From Pseudomonas sp. ICMP22404 (lineage in GTDB: Bacteria; Pseudomonadota; Gammaproteobacteria; Pseudomonadales; Pseudomonadaceae): a DNA stretch of 64,000 bases. The position numbers were made by a program, and so were the translations under genes. The stretch is from positions 186,001 to 250,000 of the forward strand of contig NZ_VCNG01000011.1 in the NCBI RefSeq assembly GCF_006227205.1. Reading direction: 5' to 3'. Numbering within the stretch: position 1 is the stretch's first letter; each line of letters opens with the position of its first letter. Below are positions 17,041 through 26,219 of this stretch, in pieces. Below the pieces are notes generated by a model. That model was given only the letters and a program-made list of their open reading frames with translations. It did not search any database and had not been told where the DNA came from.

Positions 17041-18510
17041 ATGCCTTCGATAACGGTTGAACCGTGCACCTTTGCCTTGTTCGGCGCGCTGGGCGATCTG
17101 GCCTTGCGCAAGCTGTTTCCCGCCCTGTATCAACTCGATGGTGCCGGCCTGTTGCACGAGGACACGCGAATCATTGCGCTGGCCCGTGAACCCGGCAGCG
17201 AGCAGCAGCACCTGGCGTTCATCGCCACGGAACTGCGCCGCTACGTGGGTGACAAGGACCTGAACGAAACCGTGTTCGAGCGCTTCATGGCGCGGCTGAC
17301 TTACCTGCATGTGGATTTCCTCAAGGCCGACGATTATGTCGCCCTGGCCGAACAGATTGGTGCGGCCCAGCAGGTCATTGCCTATTTCGCCACACCAGCG
17401 GCGGTATACGGATCGATCTGCGAGAACCTGGCGAAGGTCGGCTTGAGCGAAAACACGCGCGTCGTGTTGGAGAAACCCATCGGCTCGGACCTGGAATCCT
17501 CGCGCAAGGTCAACGACGCCGTGGCCCAGTTCTTCCCGGAGAACCGCACCTATCGTATCGACCACTACCTGGGCAAAGAGACGGTTCAGAACCTGATCGC
17601 GCTGCGGTTCGCCAACAGCCTGTTCGAAACCCAGTGGAACCAGCATTACATTTCCCATGTGGAAATCACCGTGGCCGAAAAGGTCGGCATCGAAGGTCGC
17701 TGGGGTTATTTCGACAAGGCCGGACAGCTGCGGGACATGATCCAGAATCACCTGTTGCAGCTGCTCTGCCTGATTGCCATGGACCCGCCGGCCGAACTGT
17801 CCGCCGACAGTATCCGTGACGAGAAGGTCAAGGTGCTCAAGGCATTGGCGCCGATCAGCCCCGAAGGCCTGACCACCCAAGTGGTGCGCGGCCAGTACAT
17901 CGCCGGCCACAGCGAGGGCAAGGCGGTGCCGGGCTACCTGGAAGAGCCCAATTCCAACACCCAGAGCGACACCGAAACCTTCGTCGCCCTGCGCGCCGAC
18001 ATTCGCAACTGGCGCTGGGCCGGGGTTCCGTTCTACCTGCGCACCGGCAAGCGCATGCCGCAGAAGCTGTCGCAGATCGTCATTCACTTCAAGGAACCGT
18101 CCCACTACATCTTCGCTCCCGAGCAGCGCTTGCAGATCAGCAACAAACTGATCATCCGCCTGCAACCGGACGAGGGGATTTCCCTGCGGGTGATGACCAA
18201 GGAGCAAGGCCTGGACAAGGGCATGCAATTGCGCAGCGGTCCTTTGCAACTCAACTTTTCCGACACCTGGCGTAGCGCGCGGATTCCCGATGCCTATGAG
18301 CGGTTGTTGCTGGAAGTCATGAACGGCAATCAGAACCTGTTTGTCCGTAAAGATGAAATCGAAGCCGCGTGGACGTGGTGTGACCAGTTGATTGCCGGAT
18401 GGAAGAAGTCCGGTGATGCGCCCAAGCCGTACGCGGCCGGGTCCTGGGGGCCGATGAGCTCCATCGCACTGATCACGCGGGATGGGAGGTCGTGGTATGG
18501 CGATATCTGA
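17041..18510 (+). CDS. zwf: Glucose-6-phosphate 1-dehydrogenase
   Basis: Zwf oxidises glucose 6-phosphate to 6-phosphogluconolactone with NAD(P). The 489-residue length is normal. The nucleotide-binding motif FGALGDLALRKLFPAL is at residues 13-28. The substrate and catalytic motif RIDHYLGKE is near residue 176. The stop codon overlaps the pgl start, so the zwf-pgl pair is co-translated. The lactonase and Eda follow in pathway order. HexR control is likely from the upstream operator. Confidence 0.97.
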   Translation: MPSITVEPCTFALFGALGDLALRKLFPALYQLDGAGLLHEDTRIIALAREPGSEQQHLAFIATELRRYVGDKDLNETVFERFMARLTYLHVDFLKADDYVALAEQIGAAQQVIAYFATPAAVYGSICENLAKVGLSENTRVVLEKPIGSDLESSRKVNDAVAQFFPENRTYRIDHYLGKETVQNLIALRFANSLFETQWNQHYISHVEITVAEKVGIEGRWGYFDKAGQLRDMIQNHLLQLLCLIAMDPPAELSADSIRDEKVKVLKALAPISPEGLTTQVVRGQYIAGHSEGKAVPGYLEEPNSNTQSDTETFVALRADIRNWRWAGVPFYLRTGKRMPQKLSQIVIHFKEPSHYIFAPEQRLQISNKLIIRLQPDEGISLRVMTKEQGLDKGMQLRSGPLQLNFSDTWRSARIPDAYERLLLEVMNGNQNLFVRKDEIEAAWTWCDQLIAGWKKSGDAPKPYAAGSWGPMSSIALITRDGRSWYGDI

Positions 18511-19210
18511 AGTGAAACTGCCCCAGGGCGTCAGCGCCCAGGCATTCAAGAGCCCGGTGCTGTTGGCTGAAGGCCTGGCATTGAAAGTGGCCGAGCAACT
18601 GCGCGCGGCGATCGACGCGCGCGGTACGGCGGTCCTGGTGGTGTCCGGCGGTCGCAGCCCGGTGGCGTTTTTCCAGAGCCTGGCCAAGCAGGCACTGGAT
18701 TGGTCGAAGGTGGTGGTGAGCCTGGCGGACGAGCGCTGGGTACCGGTTGAACATGCCGACAGCAATGCCGGCCTGCTCAAGCGTTACCTGTTGCAAGGCG
18801 CGGCGGCCAAGGCCCAGTTCCTGAGCCTCTACAGCGCCAGTGCCAATCTGGAGGCCGCCGCCGAGCAGGCGGATCGCCTGCTGGCCGAGCTGCCGCCCAT
18901 CGATGTGCTGGTATTGGGCATGGGTGATGACGGACACACCGCTTCGTTGTTCCCCGACAGCCCGAACCTGGCCGCAGCCTTGGACACCCAGGGCGCTCGT
19001 CGTTGCTGGCCAATGCTGGCGCCGACCGTGCCGCACCAGCGCCTGACCATGAGCCGCGCCTTGCTGGCCTCGGCGAAGCACAAAGTGCTGTCGATTTCCG
19101 GTCAATCGAAATTGACCACCCTGAACGCTGCGGTGGCCGGTGACAACGTCGCCGAAATGCCGATCCGTGCGTTTTTGCAACCTACGTTAGAGATTTACTG
19201 GTGCCCATGA
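18497..19210 (+). CDS. pgl: 6-phosphogluconolactonase
   Basis: Pgl hydrolyses 6-phosphogluconolactone, the product of Zwf, to 6-phosphogluconate. The 237-residue protein belongs to the glucosamine-6-phosphate isomerase-like family, with VVSGGRSPVAFFQSL near residue 42, LADERWVP near residue 76, and MGDDGHTASLFPDS near residue 140. The ATG at 18497 has a GGGAGG site nine bases upstream. The start is inside zwf, with a 14-base overlap. Confidence 0.95.
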   Translation: MAISEVKLPQGVSAQAFKSPVLLAEGLALKVAEQLRAAIDARGTAVLVVSGGRSPVAFFQSLAKQALDWSKVVVSLADERWVPVEHADSNAGLLKRYLLQGAAAKAQFLSLYSASANLEAAAEQADRLLAELPPIDVLVLGMGDDGHTASLFPDSPNLAAALDTQGARRCWPMLAPTVPHQRLTMSRALLASAKHKVLSISGQSKLTTLNAAVAGDNVAEMPIRAFLQPTLEIYWCP

Positions 19211-19227
19211 ACCAAGGATCAGCCGCT

Positions 19228-19893
19228 ATGACAACTCTACCCCCGACCGTTTCCATGGCGGACAAAGTTACCCTGATCGATGACCTGTGCGCCAAGGCGC
19301 GGATCCTGCCGGTCATCACCATCGCTCGCGAACAGGACATCCTGCCGCTGGCTGATGCCCTGGCGGCCGGTGGCCTGACGGCGCTGGAAGTGACCTTGCG
19401 TTCCCAGTTCGGCCTCAAGGCCATTCAGGTGTTGCGCGAGCAACGTCCAGAGCTGGTGACCGGTGCCGGTACGGTACTCGACCGCCAGATGCTGGCGGCT
19501 GCCGAGGCGGCCGGTTCGCAATTCATCGTGACCCCGGGCATCACTCGTGACCTGCTCGAAGCCAGTGTCGACAGCCCGATCCCGTTGCTACCGGGCATCA
19601 GCAACGCGTCCGGCATCATGGAAGGCTACGGCCTGGGCTATCGCCGCTTCAAATTGTTCCCGGCGGAAGTCAGTGGCGGTGTCGCCGCCATCAAGGCCCT
19701 GGGCGGCCCGTTCGGCGAAGTGAAATTCTGCCCGACCGGCGGCGTCGGCCCGGCCAATATCAAGAGCTACATGGCGTTGAAAAACGTGATGTGCGTGGGC
19801 GGTAGCTGGATGCTCGATCCGGAGTGGATCAAGAACGGCGACTGGGCCCGCATCCAGGAATGCACCGCCGAGGCACTGGCGCTGCTGGACTGA
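19228..19893 (+). CDS. eda: KDPG aldolase
   Basis: The enzyme splits KDPG into pyruvate and glyceraldehyde 3-phosphate, ending the Entner-Doudoroff pathway. The 221 residues form a TIM barrel. The Schiff-base lysine is in RFKLFPAE, and the glutamate in ALEVTLRS helps catalysis. I start at the ATG at 19228, behind AAGGA; an ATG at 19207 and a GTG at 19201, which lie in the pgl tail, are also possible. The pyruvate feeds the TCA cycle and the triose phosphate goes to Gap at the other end of the locus. Confidence 0.95.
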   Translation: MTTLPPTVSMADKVTLIDDLCAKARILPVITIAREQDILPLADALAAGGLTALEVTLRSQFGLKAIQVLREQRPELVTGAGTVLDRQMLAAAEAAGSQFIVTPGITRDLLEASVDSPIPLLPGISNASGIMEGYGLGYRRFKLFPAEVSGGVAAIKALGGPFGEVKFCPTGGVGPANIKSYMALKNVMCVGGSWMLDPEWIKNGDWARIQECTAEALALLD

Positions 19894-19931
19894 TTGTTTT
19901 ACCGAACTTCGTTGGGTGTTCTACGGCTTTA

Positions 19932-19963
19932 CGGTGCGCTTGGTCGGCGCGCCGTTTTTTTTT
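19932..19963 (+). terminator. Terminator after eda
   Basis: CGGTGCGC and GCGCGCCG form a stem with one mismatch, followed by nine T residues. It closes the zwf-pgl-eda operon. Confidence 0.8.
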
Positions 19964-20009
19964 GCCTGTTTTTTGGCCGAACACTGATTGGTGTTGAGAG
20001 CACCTATTC

Positions 20010-20160
20010 TGTGGCGAGGAGATTCATCTGTGGCGAGGGGATTTATCCCCGCTGGGTCGCGCAGCGGCCCCATTTTTTGGGGGCTGTTGCACAGCCCAGC
20101 GGGGCGGTGCGACGTTTCGCTAAATCCCCTCGCCACAGATAATCCCCCTTGCCACAGGGG
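20010..20160. repeat. REP cluster of a second family (GTGGCGAGGGG type)
   Basis: GTGGCGAGGGGATTTATCCC, then an inverted TAAATCCCCTCGCCACAG and further CCACAGGGGG copies, enclose a GCTGGGTCGCGCAGCGGCCC hairpin. The type differs from the TGTGGGAGC REP used elsewhere. It lies between the convergent eda and aminotransferase genes. Confidence 0.8.
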
Positions 20161-20170
20161 GCTGTGCAGG

Positions 20171-21358
20171 CTATGTGCGGCTCAGCTCGATCAAGGCCCG
20201 GGTAAGCCGCTCGATATCACTCGCCAGAGTGATCAGTCCCGGCGTGATACGGATACAAGGCCCGACGCTGGTCTGGCGTACCACGGTGAAGATCCCATAG
20301 TCGTGGAGCAATCGATCGGCCATCGCCTGCTGATCCGCCTGGGCGGTAAAGCGCATCGAGGTGATGCCGCAGTAGAGTCGCCGATCATCCGGGGTCATGA
20401 CTTCGATACCCGGCAGATCGCGCACCGCGCTGACCCACAGGTCGCGCAAGTAGCAGAGACGCGCACCTTTGGCCAGGGCGCCGCCCAGGGCGCGGTGTTC
20501 TTCGAACACCAGGGGCAGGGTCAGTTGGGCCGGAATATTCGGGGTACTGTGGGGCGTGCGTGAGCGGATGTCGTTGGCCGGGTAATGACTGTCGTCCATG
20601 TCCGGATCGATGTCGGCCAGGCGTTTCGGGGCGATGTACAGGAAGCCCAGGGCCAGGGGCCCGCCGATCCATTTCTGCAGATTGAATCCGGCGAACGGGA
20701 TACCCATTTTGGCCAGGTCAAAATCGATCTGGCCCAGGGCGTGGGCGCCGTCGAGGATGATGTCGACATCGAACTCCCGAGCCGCTTCGGCAATGGCCTT
20801 TACCGGCATCACCAGCCCGGTGAGGTGGTTGACGTAAGTCAGCGTCATCAGTTTCAAGCGCGGGTAGCGAATGAACGCTTCCCGGTAAGTCCCCACCAGG
20901 CTCTCGAAACTGGCCGGATGCTGGTGGACCAGTTCGATCAGCTCCACGCCACGCTGGCGGGCCAGCCAGCGCATCGCGTTCTTGACCGACTGATATTCCA
21001 GGTCACAGATCAGCACCTGGTCGCCAGGTTTCAGGCCGTTGTAGTTGCGAATCAACGATTGCAGGGCGTCCACGGCACTGCGGGTCAGCGCCACGGTTTG
21101 CGCAGGCGCCTTGATCAACTCCGCGACTTGGCGGCGAATGGCCTCGCCCTGGTCATGGTCGAAATGCTGGCGCACGTACACCGAGTTGCTGCGGTTGATG
21201 AAATCGATGTTGCGCTGGTACTCCTCGACCACCGTCCGCGACATGCGTCCGAAGTAGCCGTTCTCCAGGTTCAGCGGTTCATCGGGGGCGACGTCGTAGC
21301 GGTCGACAAAGGTCTGCCAGAAAGCTTCATCGTGGGCACGCAGGGTATTCTCGGGCAT
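20171..21358 (-). CDS. Class V aminotransferase-fold PLP enzyme
   Basis: This 395-residue enzyme of the aspartate aminotransferase fold, class V, resembles isopenicillin N epimerase-like and cysteine desulfurase-like proteins. The PLP-binding region has DGAHALGQIDFDLAKMGIPF near residue 205, followed by the lysine in NLQKWIGGPLALGFLYI near residue 230. A TTG four codons upstream of the chosen ATG overlaps the stop of the DUF3820 gene, so coupling to that gene is possible. The substrate is unknown. A desulfurase role is less likely because no cysteine-bearing active-site loop is apparent. Confidence 0.8.
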   Translation of the reverse strand: MPENTLRAHDEAFWQTFVDRYDVAPDEPLNLENGYFGRMSRTVVEEYQRNIDFINRSNSVYVRQHFDHDQGEAIRRQVAELIKAPAQTVALTRSAVDALQSLIRNYNGLKPGDQVLICDLEYQSVKNAMRWLARQRGVELIELVHQHPASFESLVGTYREAFIRYPRLKLMTLTYVNHLTGLVMPVKAIAEAAREFDVDIILDGAHALGQIDFDLAKMGIPFAGFNLQKWIGGPLALGFLYIAPKRLADIDPDMDDSHYPANDIRSRTPHSTPNIPAQLTLPLVFEEHRALGGALAKGARLCYLRDLWVSAVRDLPGIEVMTPDDRRLYCGITSMRFTAQADQQAMADRLLHDYGIFTVVRQTSVGPCIRITPGLITLASDIERLTRALIELSRT

Positions 21359-21370
21359 GTGAGGACTCAA

Positions 21371-21607
21371 TCAGGGGCGGGGCTTGGGTTTGCCGTGCTT
21401 GACGCGCAGGGGATCGAGCAGGTCGGACAGACCGTTGTGGTCGATTTCCTGCATCAACGCCAGCAAACCGCCCAACTCACCGTGGGGAAAACCTTCGCGG
21501 GCGAACCAGTTCAGGTATTGACCGGGCAGGTCGGCCAGGATTCGGCCTTTGTATTTACCAAAAGGCATCTGGCGCGTGACCAGCAGTTCGAGGGTTTCCG
21601 GGTTCAT
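21371..21607 (-). CDS. DUF3820 family small protein
   Basis: This 78-residue protein has the DUF3820 signature MPFGKYKGRILADLPGQYL at residues 14-32 and is soluble and basic at its C-terminus (HGKPKPRP). The family has been called a quorum-sensing-linked virulence factor in Pseudomonas, but its biochemical role is unknown. The stop codon abuts the TTG that could start the aminotransferase gene, so the two form an operon. Confidence 0.85.
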   Translation of the reverse strand: MNPETLELLVTRQMPFGKYKGRILADLPGQYLNWFAREGFPHGELGGLLALMQEIDHNGLSDLLDPLRVKHGKPKPRP

Positions 21608-21812
21608 GGCAAATGTCTTGAATCAAACAGGTTTGAAAATACAGGCATTCTGCATGCAGGCCAAATGACAGATCATGCAAATAACGCGGATACAGATTTT
21701 GTCTGTTTAATTAACTTATTGATTTTTAAGGTTTATTTTTGTAGGTCGGAGCTGGCATGCCCGATGCAATATTCCCTGCAGGTTTTGTATTCACCAGCAA
21801 AGGAATTGAAAA

Positions 21813-22277
21813 ATGACTGATATGAACAAAGAAGCCATCGCCGTCCTGAACGACCTGATCCAGACCAGCAAGGATGGTCAGGAAGGGTTCAAGACCTGCG
21901 CTGAAGACATCAAGCATCCACAGCTCAAGGCTCTGTTCGTGCAACGTTCCGTCGATTGTGCCACGGCTGCATCCGAACTGCAGGCGGCCGTTCGCTCGTT
22001 GGGTGGTGATCCGGAAACCTCCACCAGTGTCTCCGGTGACCTGCACCGCCGCTGGGTGGATGTGAAGTCGATGTTCACCGGCAAGGATGAGGAAGCGGTG
22101 CTCAACGAAGCCGAGCGCGGCGAAGACCATGCGCTGAAGGCCTATAGGGAAGCCATGGAGAAGATCACCAAGCACAATCTGGTCGGCATCCGCGATCTGG
22201 TTGAACGCCAGTACCATGGCGTGCAACGCAACCATGATCAGGTCAAGGCGCTGCGTAACCAGGCACGCGCCAGCTGA
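21813..22277 (+). CDS. PA2169-like four-helix-bundle protein (DUF2383)
   Basis: This 154-residue cytoplasmic helical protein has the ferritin-like repeat layout of the DUF2383/PA2169 family. The sequence is rich in helix-forming Glu, Lys, Gln and Ala. Landmarks are VLNDLIQTSKDGQEGFKTCA near residue 12 and GEDHALKAYREAMEKI near residue 104. In P. aeruginosa, PA2169 is among the genes induced in anaerobic and stress conditions. AAAGGAATTGAAAA precedes the start. It is a single-gene unit followed by a terminator. Confidence 0.85.
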   Translation: MTDMNKEAIAVLNDLIQTSKDGQEGFKTCAEDIKHPQLKALFVQRSVDCATAASELQAAVRSLGGDPETSTSVSGDLHRRWVDVKSMFTGKDEEAVLNEAERGEDHALKAYREAMEKITKHNLVGIRDLVERQYHGVQRNHDQVKALRNQARAS

Positions 22278-22293
22278 TACACGCGCTTGATCG

Positions 22294-22325
22294 AAAAAAC
22301 GCCAGCCTTGTCTGGCGTTTTTTTT
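22294..22325 (+). terminator. Terminator after the PA2169-like gene
   Basis: AAAAAACGCCAG and CTGGCGTTTTTTTT flank a CCTTGT loop. The stem works in both directions. Confidence 0.88.
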
Positions 22326-22349
22326 GTGCGACTTATCGGCAAGCACATT

Positions 22350-22374
22350 TGTGGCAAGGGATTGATCGCCACAG
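22350..22374. repeat. Short REP-like hairpin of the GTGGC family
   Basis: TGTGGCAAGGGATTGATCGC CACAG pairs imperfectly as a single small hairpin, related to the second REP family at 20,010-20,160. Confidence 0.5.
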
Positions 22375-22509
22375 ATTCGGAAAAAGTGTCTTGTCAAATC
22401 CACAGGTAATCAACTCTGGACTCAAATAGGTAGCTAGCTAATAATTGCGCTTGCCCCATCACCCATCTTTGCAACTATCGTTACTGCAACCCCTGAAAGA
22501 GTTTCCTGA

Positions 22510-24510
22510 GTGCCCATTACCTTCCAGGCCTTGTTCGCCCCCGACCGCCTCGCTGTGCAGTTCGCCATCAAGACCGTACTCGGTGGTGGGCTGGCGTTGT
22601 GGCTGGCATTGCGGTGGGGGTTGGAGCAGCCGTCGTGGGCGTTGATGACCGCGTTCATCGTGGCGCAGCCGCTGTCGGGGATGGTGGTGCAAAAGGGATT
22701 GGCGCGGCTGCTCGGTACCCTGGTGGGGACCGTCATGTCGGTGGTCTTCATGGGGTTGTTCGCACAGACCCCCTGGTTGTTCCTGTTGGCGCTGGCCTTG
22801 TGGCTGGGGCTGTGCACGGCCTGTTCGACATTGCTGCGAAGTGCCTGGTCCTATTCGTTCGTGTTGGCCGGGTACACGGTGGCGATCATCGCCTTGCCGG
22901 CCATTTCCCACCCGCTGGGGGTGTTCGATCAGGCGGTGGCGCGCTGCACCGAAATCAGTCTGGGGATTGTCTGTGCCACGGCCGCCAGTGCCTTGCTCTG
23001 GCCGTTACGGGTCGAGCGACAGCTGGCGGGCCAGGCCCATGCCGCTTGGCAGAGCGGCATGCAGGCGGCCCGTGCCACCCTGGCCGGCGACGCCCAGGCA
23101 CGCAAGGGCTTGCTGGAAATTCTCGGCAGGATCGTTGCGGTGGATGCCCAGCGCGAACATGCCTGGTTCGAAGGCAGCCTGGGTCGTCAGCGCGCCCGGG
23201 CCATCAGCGGCTTGAGCCAGAAATTGCTGATGCTGCTGCGCATTGCCCGTTCGGTGCGTCGGCAATGGAAGCAACTCGAACCCGCAGAAGCCGAGGCCCT
23301 CCAACCCTGGATGAACGAGGTTCAGCAAGCCCTCGATGCCGACACGGCGACGCTGCAAGCCTTGCGACCACGGGTGCTGGACGCCTCTCACGATCCCTCG
23401 ATCAGCTCGGCGCAAAGTTACTGCCTGGCACGTTTCGCCTTGTTGCTCGACACCGCGCTGGCCGCTTGCGCGGCGCTGGCGGCGGTGCGAGAGGGCAGGG
23501 AGGCATCGGATCCGCCGCGCACCTTGACGCCCCATCGCGACGTGTCCCTGGCCATGGTATTCGGTGCCCGTAGCGCCTTGGCATTTCTGGCGGTTTCCTG
23601 CTTCTGGCTGGCAACGGCCTGGCCCGCCGCCAGCGGCGCGTTGGTGTTGACGTGTGTCGTGTGCAGCCTGTTTGCCAGCCGCGAAAACGGTGCGCAGATC
23701 GGCATGAGTTTCCTACGGGGCATCCTCTTGGCCGTGCCGACGGCGTTCGTGGTCGGCGAGATCCTGCTGCCGCAGTGGAGCAGCTTCGCCATGCTTTGCA
23801 TGGCCATGGGCGTGCCGTTGTTCTTCGGTGCGCTGGGCATGGCCAAGCCGCCGATCTTTGCCACGGCCACGTCGTTCTGCTTGCATTTTGTGGTGCTGAT
23901 ATCACCGCTCAACTTCATGAAGTACGACGTGGCGACATTCTTCAATAGCGCTCAGGCGATGATGATCGGCGTGGGGGCGGCGGTATTGGCATTCAATCTG
24001 CTGATTTTGCGCGATCCGGCCTGGCACGGCCGTCGCCTGCTGGCGGCGACCCTGGATGACCTGGTGCGCCTGACCCGGCGCAACTTGAGTGGCGCCGAGA
24101 GCTGGTTCGGCGGACGCATGGCCGATCGGCTGTTGCAGCTGGCGCGGCATTACCCCGAGCTGCCGGTCCCGTCGCGCAGCCGTTGGGATGATGGATTGCT
24201 CGGCCTGGATATCGGCGATGAGCTGTTGCACCTGCGTCTGAGCCTGGCCGTCGCCCAGGTGTCCGACAGCCGGGCGCAACGGCGCTATTTCGAAGCGCTG
24301 GAGCAGGTGCTCGAACGCGGCCCGTCCGGTGAGCAGGCCGATGCGTTGGCCCCGGCCAGCGCCGAGTTCCTGAAGGTGTTATCGACAGAGCCCCCCGGCG
24401 ATGCGCTGAAGTTGGCGCAGGGCGCGGTGGTGCAATTGCAGAGCAGCTGGCGCGCCTGGTGTGGCCAGCACGAACCGGAACGACGGGAGCACAGCCATGG
24501 GCTTGCGTGA
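22510..24510 (+). CDS. FUSC-family inner-membrane efflux protein (AaeB-like)
   Basis: This 666-residue protein has two sets of about six membrane helices separated by a long cytoplasmic domain, as in FUSC family members such as AaeB and YccS. The N-terminal half starts VQFAIKTVLGGGLALWLALR, and the second membrane block starts SALAFLAVSCFWLATAW near residue 360. The start is a GTG. The following DUF1656 and HlyD genes complete an AaeXAB-like export pump. AaeB exports aromatic acids in E. coli; the substrate here is not readable from the sequence. No outer-membrane factor is encoded next to it. Confidence 0.87.
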   Translation: MPITFQALFAPDRLAVQFAIKTVLGGGLALWLALRWGLEQPSWALMTAFIVAQPLSGMVVQKGLARLLGTLVGTVMSVVFMGLFAQTPWLFLLALALWLGLCTACSTLLRSAWSYSFVLAGYTVAIIALPAISHPLGVFDQAVARCTEISLGIVCATAASALLWPLRVERQLAGQAHAAWQSGMQAARATLAGDAQARKGLLEILGRIVAVDAQREHAWFEGSLGRQRARAISGLSQKLLMLLRIARSVRRQWKQLEPAEAEALQPWMNEVQQALDADTATLQALRPRVLDASHDPSISSAQSYCLARFALLLDTALAACAALAAVREGREASDPPRTLTPHRDVSLAMVFGARSALAFLAVSCFWLATAWPAASGALVLTCVVCSLFASRENGAQIGMSFLRGILLAVPTAFVVGEILLPQWSSFAMLCMAMGVPLFFGALGMAKPPIFATATSFCLHFVVLISPLNFMKYDVATFFNSAQAMMIGVGAAVLAFNLLILRDPAWHGRRLLAATLDDLVRLTRRNLSGAESWFGGRMADRLLQLARHYPELPVPSRSRWDDGLLGLDIGDELLHLRLSLAVAQVSDSRAQRRYFEALEQVLERGPSGEQADALAPASAEFLKVLSTEPPGDALKLAQGAVVQLQSSWRAWCGQHEPERREHSHGLA

Positions 24511-24703
24511 ATGGTCGATTGGCGGGGTGTTGCTCAGCCCGTTCCTGATTTATGTGGTGCTGGCCTTGCTGGTGACCGGTGCATTGCGCCTGTTGCTCAG
24601 CCTGGTGCCGGCCGGGCGTTGGATCTGGCACGAAGCCTTGTTCGACTGCGCCCTGTATGTCTGTGTCCTGACAGTGATTACCCTGGTCCTCGGGCCGTTA
24701 TAA
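24497..24703 (+). CDS. DUF1656 small membrane protein (AaeX-like)
   Basis: This 68-residue protein has two predicted membrane segments (VLLSPFLIYVVLALLVTGAL and the C-terminal CALYVCVLTVITLVLG). It overlaps the end of the FUSC gene by 14 bases and sits 10 bases before the HlyD gene. Members always accompany FUSC/HlyD pumps, so it is probably a small pump subunit. Its mechanistic role is unknown. Confidence 0.85.
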   Translation: MGLREWSIGGVLLSPFLIYVVLALLVTGALRLLLSLVPAGRWIWHEALFDCALYVCVLTVITLVLGPL

Positions 24704-24713
24704 GGAGTTGAAC

Positions 24714-25577
24714 ATGCGTACCTCCGTACGTGTCGCCATTACGCTGGGCGTGGTGGCATTGGCGATTTTCGCCGGGTTTCACCTGTGGCAGTACTACATG
24801 CTCACGCCCTGGACCCGGGATGCGCGGATTCGCGCCGACGTGGTGGTGATCGCCCCCGACGTGTCGGGCTGGGTGCGTGAACTCAAGGCGGTGGATAACC
24901 AGCAGGTCAAGGCCGGCGATCTGTTACTGAGCATCGACCGCGAACGCTTCGAAGCCGCCGTGGAGAAGGCCAGGGCAGTGGTTCAGACCCGCCAGCAGCA
25001 ACTGAGCCTGCGCGAGCGTGAAGCCAGTCGCCGTGCCGCCCTGGGGCCCCAGGCCATCAGTGCCGAGCTGCGGGAAAATGCCCAGATCAACGCCGGCATC
25101 GCCCGGGGCGAGCTGCGCGAAGCCCAGGCCGAGGCCAAGGTCGCCGAGCTCAACCTGGCTCGCAGCCAGGTCTTGGCGCCTCGTAGCGGTCACATCACCA
25201 ACCTGCGGCTGGCCGAAGGCAATTACGTTAACGCCGGGCAGCCGGTCATGGCATTGATCGACGATTCGACGTTTTATGTGCAGGCCTATTTCGAAGAAAC
25301 CAAACTGCCGAGGATCCGCGTGGGCGATCCGGTCAAGGTCTGGCTGATGAGCGCCGGTCATGCCCTGGAAGGTCACGTCGAAAGCGTCAGCCGTGGCATT
25401 ACCGATCGCAATACCAACCCGGACGCGCAGTTGCTGGCGGAAGTTGAACCGACCTTCAACTGGGTGCGCCTGGCCCAGCGGATACCGGTGCGGATCAAGC
25501 TGGACAAGGTGCCGGAAGGGGTGAACCTGAGTGCGGGGATGACGGCGAGTGTGCAGGTGCAGGAGCACGATCAATAA
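24714..25577 (+). CDS. HlyD-family periplasmic adaptor (AaeA-like)
   Basis: This 287-residue membrane-fusion protein links the FUSC pump to an outer-membrane channel. The N-terminal membrane anchor is at residues 7-27. The lipoyl-like half motifs DVSGWVRELKAVDNQQVKAG and VLAPRSGHITNLRLAEGNYV flank an alpha-helical hairpin rich in Arg, Glu and Ala at about residues 80-150. The start at 24714 follows an AAGGAG site. It is the last gene of the efflux operon. Confidence 0.9.
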   Translation: MRTSVRVAITLGVVALAIFAGFHLWQYYMLTPWTRDARIRADVVVIAPDVSGWVRELKAVDNQQVKAGDLLLSIDRERFEAAVEKARAVVQTRQQQLSLREREASRRAALGPQAISAELRENAQINAGIARGELREAQAEAKVAELNLARSQVLAPRSGHITNLRLAEGNYVNAGQPVMALIDDSTFYVQAYFEETKLPRIRVGDPVKVWLMSAGHALEGHVESVSRGITDRNTNPDAQLLAEVEPTFNWVRLAQRIPVRIKLDKVPEGVNLSAGMTASVQVQEHDQ

Positions 25578-25591
25578 CTTGTCGCAGGACC

Positions 25592-25680
25592 TGTGGGAGC
25601 AAGGCTTGCCCGCGATGAAGTGAATGCGGTCTACCTTGAAATCGAGGTGCCCTGATCGCGGGCAAGCCTTGCTCCCACAG
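25592..25680. repeat. Paired REP element
   Basis: TGTGGGAGCAAGGCTTGCCC and the exact inverted partner GGGCAAGCCTTGCTCCCACA lie between the convergent HlyD and MaoC genes. Confidence 0.88.
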
Positions 25681-25704
25681 AAGGGATGAATTCCCTTGCG
25701 ATAA

Positions 25705-26175
25705 TCAGCCGATGCTGATCGCCGGCAGCGTCGGCAAGGTCACGGTCTGCTGTTTGCGCGGCGCGAGGATCTCGGCTTCGCCATCCACCACCAGCTCATC
25801 GCGCTGGTTGAACACGCGGGTGGCGATGCGTACGCGAAACTTCGGCAGCTTTTCCAGGATCTCCAGGCGTACGGTCAGGGTATCGCCGATCTTTACCGGT
25901 TTCTGGAAGCTCATCTGCTGGCCGATATAGATGGTGCCGGGCCCAGGCAGCTCGCACGCCACCGCGGCGCTGATCAGCGCACCGCTGAACATGCCATGGG
26001 CGATGCGCTCCTTGAACATGCTCGCCGCGGCGAATTCGGCGTCCAGGTGCACGGGGTTGTGATCGCCCGACATGGCGGCGAACAGCTGGATATCACGCTC
26101 TTCGACGGATTTGCTATAGCTGGCGGTCTGGCCGACTTCGAGGGCTTCGTAAGGGGTGTTGGTAACCTGGGTCAT
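25705..26175 (-). CDS. MaoC-like enoyl-CoA hydratase/dehydratase
   Basis: This 156-residue hot-dog-fold protein has the hydratase motif DHNPVHLDAEFAAASMFKERIAHG, with the catalytic Asp-His pair near residues 37-42. This matches R-specific enoyl-CoA hydratases (PhaJ type) that link beta-oxidation to polyhydroxyalkanoate or lipid synthesis. It follows an alpha/beta hydrolase gene and lies near fadD2, as in P. aeruginosa PA3302-PA3299. A role in fatty acid metabolism is likely. Confidence 0.88.
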   Translation of the reverse strand: MTQVTNTPYEALEVGQTASYSKSVEERDIQLFAAMSGDHNPVHLDAEFAAASMFKERIAHGMFSGALISAAVACELPGPGTIYIGQQMSFQKPVKIGDTLTVRLEILEKLPKFRVRIATRVFNQRDELVVDGEAEILAPRKQQTVTLPTLPAISIG

Positions 26176-26219
26176 CTGTTTCTGATCCTGTGGCGGGTAA
26201 GGGAAAAAGCGCTGGCAAG

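Noticed and set aside
16807..18780. Long frame opposite zwf (about 650 codons)
   Set aside because: It covers zwf, whose own motifs are intact, and runs into hexR. The product has no domain features.
20585..21820. Frame opposite the aminotransferase gene
   Set aside because: It overlaps two convincing minus-strand genes and has no conserved motif.
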